DNA of 64,000 nt, from positions 620,001 to 684,000 of the forward strand of contig NZ_BNJG01000003.1 in assembly GCF_016587375.1 (NCBI RefSeq), given 5' to 3'. The notes under the pieces were generated by a model that was not told the origin of the DNA, did no database searches, and worked only from the letters and a program-made list of their open reading frames with translations. The DNA is from Ktedonobacter robiniae (GTDB lineage: Bacteria; Chloroflexota; Ktedonobacteria; Ktedonobacterales; Ktedonobacteraceae). The position numbers were made by a program, and so were the translations under genes. This document shows positions 59,145-64,000 of this stretch, piece after piece. How positions within the stretch are numbered: position 1 is the stretch's first letter; the number at the start of each line of letters is the position of its first letter.

Positions 59145-59965
59145 TTAGGAGGTCAACGGCTCAACCTGGGTAATCAGGCGTACGCCGCGCCGGAACGTGA
59201 TATAGGCCCAGGCCCACTGCATCAGGACCAGGATGCGGTCCTCAAAGCCAATCAAGTAGTAGATGTGGATGAGTAGCCACAACACCCAGGCAGGGAAACC
59301 CCAGAGCTTGAGACGGCCATTTGCAAGACAGCAAAGCCGCGCCCAATGGTCGCCAGGTTACCCTTATCCACATAATGGAAGGGCGGCATAGCTCGACCAG
59401 CCACTCTGGCAGCGATGAGCCGCGCCACATATACTCCCTGCTGCATGGCAACTGGAGCCACACCCGGCAAGAGGCGCCCTCGCCATGTACAGGCTGCGGT
59501 ATCGCCAATCACAAAGACATTCTCTAAACCTGGCACACTTAAATCTTCAGCCACAGGCACGCGACCCGCGCCATCCGCCTCTACGTCTAGCCAGCTCGCG
59601 GCGGGCGAAGCCTGAACACCCGCCGTCCAGAACACAGTGCAGGCCTGGATACGCTCACCGTTGGCAACGACACCACGCTCATCAATTTGCGTCACAAAGG
59701 TCTCCGTACAGATCTCTACACCTAGACGGCGTAGCTCCTGCTCGGCACGATGCGAAAGTTTCTCAGGAAAATTGCCCAGTACCCGCTCATGTGCCTCAAT
59801 CAGGACGATACGCGCCAGCGAGGGATCAATATGGCGGAACTCAGACGTTAGCACCTTGCGCGCAACCTCGGCGATAGCCCCCGCCATCTCGACACCAGTC
59901 GGGCCCGCGCCCACAATTACAAAGGTCAGCAACTCTTTCTGCCGCTCAACATCGCGCTCCTGCGA
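59145..59965 (-). pseudogene. NDH-2-type NADH dehydrogenase, 5'-truncated and frameshifted
   Basis: Only the C-terminal 270 residues of a type II NADH:quinone dehydrogenase remain. The first recognisable part is LLTFVIVGAGPTGVEMAGAI (second nucleotide-binding fold). Then come ILFWT-type CTVFWTAGVQASPAASWLDV and NVFVIGDTAACTWRGRLLPG VAPVAMQQGVYVA (FAD-binding). At about 59323 the frame breaks; one extra A in the AAA run restores LQNGRLKLWGFPAWVLWLLI HIYYLIGF, the membrane-anchoring tail. About 170 N-terminal residues, including the FAD Rossmann fold, are missing. The fragment begins right after the globin stop codon, in the same frame. It cannot encode a working enzyme. Confidence 0.88.
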
Positions 59966-60718
59966 CTATTGTGACATACCAGAAGTAATCCAACGTTGGA
60001 AGAGATCGAGTTTTTCTTGTGACCAGGCACCATCACACGGCATCGACCCGCTTTGCAGGCGGTGCAGAATGGTAGAGGCGTGATTTTTGACATCCTCGTA
60101 CGACCACAGATCGAATGCCCATTTCATTGATTGTCGATCCTTTGGGCGAAATAGTGGCTGAATATGCTCTGAGAAATGCACTGGTTCATCGGCTGCGGGA
60201 AGGGCGACACTCTCTTGCTCCACGGGCTGCTCGGCCAAGGCGGAGACTCTAATACCTGGAGGGCCTGCTGTGCCCCAGTCCCATCTGGGTACGGGCATAT
60301 GAAGCGGGGGATGTGCGCCTGGGGTCGAGTTTTCTACGGCCAACCGTGATCCCCACTCAATGTAGGAGACAAAGGCTGAGCGGAACTCCGGATCGGTCGG
60401 CAAACCGGCCTCATCGGCAGCTTGGCAGATCAAGTAGGCCCATCGAGCTCTCTGAGCCTCAGTGAGTCCCTTCCCTATATGCTGGGAGACCATACGTGAG
60501 TAGCCACCATAGTGTTCAGTGTAGGTCTTTGGCCCTCCAAAAACTTCGCCGAGCCAGGTAGCTACACGTTCGGGGTGATCCGGTGCCATATCTGCGAAAA
60601 GAGGAGCCAGGAGCGCATCTTGCGGTACATACTTCTCGTAAAAAATGCGCGTCATACGCGTTAAAGCTGCCAACCCACCGGCCCACTCAAACAGGATTGG
60701 TTCTTGTTTTTCTGTCAA
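59966..60718 (-). CDS. group II truncated hemoglobin fused to PCDG-type domain
   Basis: 250 residues. Residues 1-135 form a truncated globin: LFEWAGGLAALTRMTRIFYE KYVPQDALLAPLFADM, ERVATWLGEVFGGPKTYTEH YGGYSRMVSQHIGKGLTEAQ RARW. The proximal His is likely in SQHIGK, and YGGYSRM contains the group II signature. A Pro-rich linker (about 150-170) leads to a C-terminal domain (HFSEHIQPLFRPKDRQSMKW AFDLWSYEDVKNHASTILHR, SMPCDGAWSQEKLDLFQRWI) that resembles a heme-free cytochrome-like helical module. It could bind oxygen or NO and interact with a partner. It is preceded by a palindrome at 60752. Confidence 0.85.
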   Translation of the reverse strand: MTEKQEPILFEWAGGLAALTRMTRIFYEKYVPQDALLAPLFADMAPDHPERVATWLGEVFGGPKTYTEHYGGYSRMVSQHIGKGLTEAQRARWAYLICQAADEAGLPTDPEFRSAFVSYIEWGSRLAVENSTPGAHPPLHMPVPRWDWGTAGPPGIRVSALAEQPVEQESVALPAADEPVHFSEHIQPLFRPKDRQSMKWAFDLWSYEDVKNHASTILHRLQSGSMPCDGAWSQEKLDLFQRWITSGMSQ

Positions 60719-61031
60719 ACTTTTGTATCTTTCTAGTATCAGAATGGGAACGAAACAAGCCTGCTTGCTTGTTTCACTTCTTGCATATTATAAGTTGTTT
60801 ACACCAGCTTGTCGCTGTCTATTTCTCCTGAATAAAGCCTGTCAATTTTGACAGGTGGTTTGGGAACGACAAACCGTATTGTTCCTCACCCCCAGAGGAA
60901 TAGTAGTACTTCCATAAGGTTGTATATAAACACGTTTCTGGTTCAGAATGTGACAAAGCTGTACTTCTCATCTATACTCTTATAGATAGAGCTCCATATT
61001 TCTGGTAAAATTACTGTCGAAAGGACACAGC
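60719..61031. other. divergent spacer with three operator-like palindromes
   Basis: GAAACAAGC-6-GCTTGTTTC (60752-60775) lies 34 bp before the globin start. CCTGTCAA-TT-TTGACAGG (60838-60855) and GGTTTG-7-CAAACC (about 60857-60875) lie towards the metallophosphoesterase. Both flanking genes may be controlled by regulators not present here. CGAAAGGA precedes ATG 61032. Confidence 0.45.
60752..60775 (-). promoter_or_regulatory. operator-like palindrome upstream of globin gene
   Basis: Exact 9-bp arms around CTGCTT. The position within the expected promoter of the minus-strand globin gene suggests repressor or activator binding. Confidence 0.4.
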
Positions 61032-61808
61032 ATGCGTCTCGCTATCTTGTCTGACATTCATGGCAATTCCATCGCGTTGGATGCGGTTCTAGCGGATATT
61101 CAAAAGCAGGGAGGTGTCGATGGTTACTGGATACTGGGTGACTTCTCGGCACTTGGTCACGATCCAGTGGGTGTGCTCGAACGGGTCACAGCCTTGCCCA
61201 ACGCCAGCTTTACGCGTGGCAATACTGATCGCTACATCATTACTGGCGAGCGACCTGGACCTACCCTGGAAGAGGCGCAGACTCAGCCCCACCTGGTTGC
61301 CAGGTTGGCCGAACTCGCAGCTAACTTTGCCTGGACTCAGGGCTTTATTCAGGCGCGAGGCTGGTGGGATTGGCTGGCCCAACTCCCGCTGGAGATTCGT
61401 CTGACCCTGACGAATGGCATACGTGTGTTGGGCGTACACGCTGCGCCGGGCCTGGATGACGGTCCAGGCATTCATCCAGCCTTGAGTGAGGAGGAATTGC
61501 GCAAGGCTCTCGCCCCAGCAGAGGCTGACCTGGTAATTGTTGGGCATACACATTTCCCCCTAGAGCGTCGCGTGGATAATATCCATGTGCTTAATCTCGG
61601 TAGTGTAAGTAATCCCATCATCCCCTCTTTACAAGCCAGTTACGCCCTGCTCGACGCCAATACAAACGACTATCAACTCCAGCAACGCTTCGTCGATTAC
61701 GACCACCAGGCCGTCGTCGAGGCCATCCAGAAGATCTCACATCCAGCGGAGAAGTTTCTGACACAATTCATGCGCGGCGAAAAAATATCACCCTGGGCGC
61801 AGATATGA
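61032..61808 (+). CDS. calcineurin-like metallophosphoesterase (YfcE/MJ0936-like)
   Basis: 258 residues. MRLAILSDIHGNSIALDAVL gives the first metal ligands (Asp8, His10). GYWILGDFSALGHDPVGVLE carries GD, but the usual GDxVxxG is GDFSALG. FTRGNTDRYI supplies the Asn-type bridge, GVHAAPG the His, and VIVGHTHFPLERRVDNIHVL NLGSVSNP the terminal GHTH. Two metal ions would hydrolyse phosphodi- or monoesters. Length is that of the stand-alone family with a small helical insert at 80-120. The substrate is unknown. Confidence 0.92.
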   Translation: MRLAILSDIHGNSIALDAVLADIQKQGGVDGYWILGDFSALGHDPVGVLERVTALPNASFTRGNTDRYIITGERPGPTLEEAQTQPHLVARLAELAANFAWTQGFIQARGWWDWLAQLPLEIRLTLTNGIRVLGVHAAPGLDDGPGIHPALSEEELRKALAPAEADLVIVGHTHFPLERRVDNIHVLNLGSVSNPIIPSLQASYALLDANTNDYQLQQRFVDYDHQAVVEAIQKISHPAEKFLTQFMRGEKISPWAQI

Positions 61809-61820
61809 GAAAAGCGAGAA

Positions 61821-61858
61821 GGCCAGCAACGGAAGTGTGATCGTTTCCGTTACTGGCC
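61821..61858 (+). terminator. hairpin with T tract after metallophosphoesterase
   Basis: GGCCAGCAACGGAA pairs with TTCCGTTACTGGCC (one G-T type mismatch) and is followed by a TTGTTATTTTTT tract. Confidence 0.7.
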
Positions 61859-61887
61859 TGTGTCTTGTTATTTTTTCACCGCTCACA

Positions 61888-63681
61888 CTAGGGAATCATG
61901 CCCGGGAAGACATATGCCTGGAGCAGAACGAGAATGCCTACCAGGGAAACCAGAATCACACTATGCACGAAGACATAGCGCAGGATATTGCCCTCGCCAC
62001 CCTTCTGGCCCGTAGCGACGCCCGCGACGACAATGCTCTGGGCGTCGAGCATCTTACCCATCACACCTCCGCTGGAATTGGAGGCAGCGGCCAGTACAGG
62101 TGAGATGCCCAGTTTTTTGGCTGTGATGGTCTGCAAGCTTCCAAAGAGTACGTTGGATGAGGTATCGCTCCCCGTCAAGGCCACGCCAAGCCAGCCCAGG
62201 ACGGGCGAGAAGAAAGGAAAGAGCAGACCCGTGCTAGCAAAGGCCAGGCCCATGGTCGCATCCAGTCCAGCGTAACGCGTCGTGTAGCCTATCGCAAGCA
62301 TAGCCGCAATGGTCAGGAGCGAGAAGCGCAGACGCATCAGCGTGCCCCAGAAAGTCTTCAAAAGTGCCAGGGGACTCAAGCCCAGGACAAAACCCGAGAT
62401 GACACCCGTAAGCAGCAGGGCTGTACCCGTGGCGGAGAGCCAGTTGAAATCAAAGAGCGCAGCCTCCTTCGTCGGCGTAGCAACTACTGGTGGAGCGCGC
62501 AGAACGAGGTTGTGCAGGAAGGGCACGGGAATCTTAGGATCGGAGAGAGTGTTGAACCAGGCTTTGACGCCCGCCAGACCCCAGATGAAAAGAATCACGG
62601 CGAGAATAATCCAGGGCAGCCAGGCTATAAAGGCGCGCTGAAAAGAAATCTCCCCGGCGTCAGGAGCAAGGCTGACCGCACCAGCATCAGCAGAACTGGT
62701 CGTGGCACGCGCCAACTCAACATCGCTCTCATCCAGTGAAACAGCGCTCGCCGAGGCTGGAATAGGTTGCTCCCCGACCCCAGATCCTCCAGCCGTTGAG
62801 ACCTCCTCTGCCATATCTGTAGGGTTTATGCTTGCCTGACGCTCTTCGGCAAAGCGCCAGGTTGTCTTAGGCTTCCAGATACGCAGAAAAACGACCAGGC
62901 AGAGAATTGAGACCAGGGCGCCAATAATATCCACCAGTGTATAGGTAAAGTAGTTACTAACCACAAACTGCGTCAACGCGAAGCTCAGACCTGTAACCAG
63001 GCAGGCGGGCCAGACCTCAAGCATACTTCTCCAGCCCGACATAGCGAAGATGAGCCAGAAGGGAACGATAAGCGAGAAGAAGGGGAGTTGGCGCCCAATC
63101 ATCGCGCTCAACACATCTACTGGGATTCCTGTGACTGTCGACAAACCGTTGATGGGCGCCCCGAGCGCGCCAAAGGCCACGGGCGCGGTATTCCCAATCA
63201 AAGCCAGGCCCGCCGCGGGCAGGGGACGAAAGCCCAAGCCAATCAGCATAGCCGCCGTCACCGCGACTGGCGTACCAAATCCGGCCGCTCCTTCAACGAA
63301 GGCCCCGAAGCTAAAGGCAATCAAAAGTAATTGCAGACGACGGTCATCCGCCAGATTCGCCACCGTCTGCTTGACAATCTCAAAGTTGCCTGTGCGCACA
63401 GTAATATCATAGACAAAGATAGCGCCAATAATAATCCAGCCAATAGGAAAGAGGCCGTAGGCCGCGCCATTCAGTGTAGCGGCAAGAGCTTTTTGTGCGG
63501 GCATACCAAAGACGAGGAGCGCGGCAAGCAAGGCTGTAGCCAGGCCCGCCAGGGCGGCCCAGTGTGCTCGCACATGAAAGAAACCTAGTAGACCAAGCAG
63601 TACGATAACAGGTAGGGCCGCGATAAGCGCGGAGAGGAAGAGATTACCCAGGACAGGCGTGTAGGATTGAGTCCATGTCAT
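61888..63681 (-). CDS. lldP: L-lactate permease (LctP family)
   Basis: 597 residues with about 12-14 hydrophobic segments. It begins MTWTQSYTPVLGNLFLSALI and shows the family stretches SFGAFVEGAAGFGTPVAVTA AMLIGLGF and LIGNTAPVAFGALGAPINGL. The end contains PVLGWLGVALTGSDTSSNVL FGSLQ and AAASNSSGGVMGKMLDAQSI. A hydrophilic insert of about 70 residues (roughly 300-370) lies in the middle. It is a proton-coupled lactate/glycolate carrier. The longer frame to 63756 is rejected because AAGGAGGT sits correctly for ATG 63681. Together with the hydroxy-acid oxidase at 56 kb it suggests growth on lactate. Confidence 0.94.
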   Translation of the reverse strand: MTWTQSYTPVLGNLFLSALIAALPVIVLLGLLGFFHVRAHWAALAGLATALLAALLVFGMPAQKALAATLNGAAYGLFPIGWIIIGAIFVYDITVRTGNFEIVKQTVANLADDRRLQLLLIAFSFGAFVEGAAGFGTPVAVTAAMLIGLGFRPLPAAGLALIGNTAPVAFGALGAPINGLSTVTGIPVDVLSAMIGRQLPFFSLIVPFWLIFAMSGWRSMLEVWPACLVTGLSFALTQFVVSNYFTYTLVDIIGALVSILCLVVFLRIWKPKTTWRFAEERQASINPTDMAEEVSTAGGSGVGEQPIPASASAVSLDESDVELARATTSSADAGAVSLAPDAGEISFQRAFIAWLPWIILAVILFIWGLAGVKAWFNTLSDPKIPVPFLHNLVLRAPPVVATPTKEAALFDFNWLSATGTALLLTGVISGFVLGLSPLALLKTFWGTLMRLRFSLLTIAAMLAIGYTTRYAGLDATMGLAFASTGLLFPFFSPVLGWLGVALTGSDTSSNVLFGSLQTITAKKLGISPVLAAASNSSGGVMGKMLDAQSIVVAGVATGQKGGEGNILRYVFVHSVILVSLVGILVLLQAYVFPGMIP

Positions 63682-63787
63682 ACACTGACCTCCTTGCGAC
63701 ATCGTATGACCATAGCGCGCGACATCATTGTGCGCGCTCACCTCCAGGGAGAACAAGAGTATTAAGCGTAGTATAACATGGAATATG

Positions 63788-63802
63788 CGCTACTTACGTA
63801 CG
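63788..63802. repeat. CGCTACTTACGTACG half-site
   Basis: The 15-mer is the same, apart from strand and one base, as the flanks of the Rid gene at 22156-22265. It lies between the lactate permease and the cupin gene. Confidence 0.4.
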
Positions 63803-63877
63803 CACCTGGGCCTCCCAGCGGCGTGCAAACCCTCAGCTTAGACGCGTACCTTGTGCCCTTTAGGGTTGTAACTCACC

Positions 63878-64000
63878 TCACCCACGCTGCGAATATTCTG
63901 CGGGTGCGAAGAAGACAAGCACGCTCAGAGCCTCCGTGATCGAATGAAAACGGTGCTCCATGTTGGCGGGGACAAAGACCAGCGAGCCAGGCTCGACTGC
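63878..64000 (-). CDS. cupin-domain protein, C-terminal part (5' end outside window)
   Basis: The last 40 codons of a minus-strand gene. PGSLVFVPANMEHRFHSITE followed by ALSVLVFFAPAEYSQRG is the second conserved cupin motif (G-x5-P-x-G/N-x2-H), with His as a metal ligand. The rest lies beyond the edge, so the function is unknown; small one-domain cupins are common. Confidence 0.75.
   Translation of the reverse strand, partial: AVEPGSLVFVPANMEHRFHSITEALSVLVFFAPAEYSQRG

Noticed and set aside
1..64000. tRNA and rRNA genes
   Set aside because: No TPsiC-like arm with acceptor pairing and no conserved rRNA block was recognised by eye on either strand.

Overview
The window looks like a chromosome segment of a member of the Chloroflexota, most likely class Ktedonobacteria (soil, filamentous, spore-forming). 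This is an inference. It rests on the mix of protein families: a kinase with a C-terminal lectin-like domain, DUF4388 protein, double zinc-ribbon protein, DinB proteins, WYL and PadR regulators, PIG-L deacetylase, and a globin with a PCDG-type tail. No rRNA, tRNA, CRISPR array or intact transposase was seen. Most of the window is moderately GC-rich, but about 36.2-45.5 kb is clearly richer in A+T.

Layout: 0-9.5 kb holds a PIG-L deacetylase (cut by the window edge), dienelactone hydrolase, DinB proteins, a frameshifted amino-acid-permease/GGDEF fusion, HIT protein, zinc-ribbon protein, TMEM175-type channel and DUF4388 protein. 9.6-19.3 kb holds a Gfo/Idh/MocA oxidoreductase, UPF0303 protein, PadR regulator with an MFS drug exporter, WYL regulator, uvrA and superoxide dismutase. 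19.3-22.7 kb is a minus-strand aromatic/acyl-CoA operon (CoA ligase, acyl-CoA dehydrogenase, Rid protein). 22.9-36.2 kb carries a pentapeptide-repeat protein, nitrilase-family amidase, SDR, alpha/beta hydrolase, heterodimeric ABC exporter, Csp-like copper protein, LD-carboxypeptidase and a receptor-like Ser/Thr kinase.

36.2-45.5 kb is a divergent gas-vesicle locus and the most unusual part. The minus operon is gvpO, gvpF/L, a GvpA/J-type plus GvpK fusion, a GvpJ-type gene and two small unknown genes. The plus operon is gvpA, a GvpH/Hsp20-like gene, a two-ring CDC48-type AAA+ ATPase, a GvpF/L with a C-terminal J-domain, another GvpF/L, gvpG, and then a 53-residue protein with no acidic residue. 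No gvpN or gvpC was found. The locus is therefore rich in chaperones and fusions and may be horizontally acquired.

45.6-50.4 kb is a second minus-strand CoA-aromatic operon: enoyl-CoA hydratase, SDR, a bifunctional salicylyl/2-aminobenzoyl-CoA monooxygenase, and an LLM flavin enzyme. It may act with the 19-22 kb genes in aerobic breakdown of anthranilate or salicylate through CoA thioesters. 50.6-64 kb holds a frameshifted PQQ-like propeller lipoprotein, an FMN riboswitch with ribBA-ribH-ribE, an alpha-hydroxy-acid oxidase, a secreted phosphoesterase, a broken NDH-2 gene next to a globin fusion, a metallophosphoesterase, lactate permease and a cupin (cut by the window edge).

Two window-wide patterns stand out. 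First, almost every gene end carries a long, nearly perfect hairpin (arms 17-33 bp). Several of these are followed by a short GAGC-stem-GCGAAG motif, and further palindrome families are dispersed between genes. Second, five reading-frame breaks in four genes each fit the loss of one base in a short homopolymer (a sixth break has no such simple cause), so some of these pseudogenes may be assembly artefacts.
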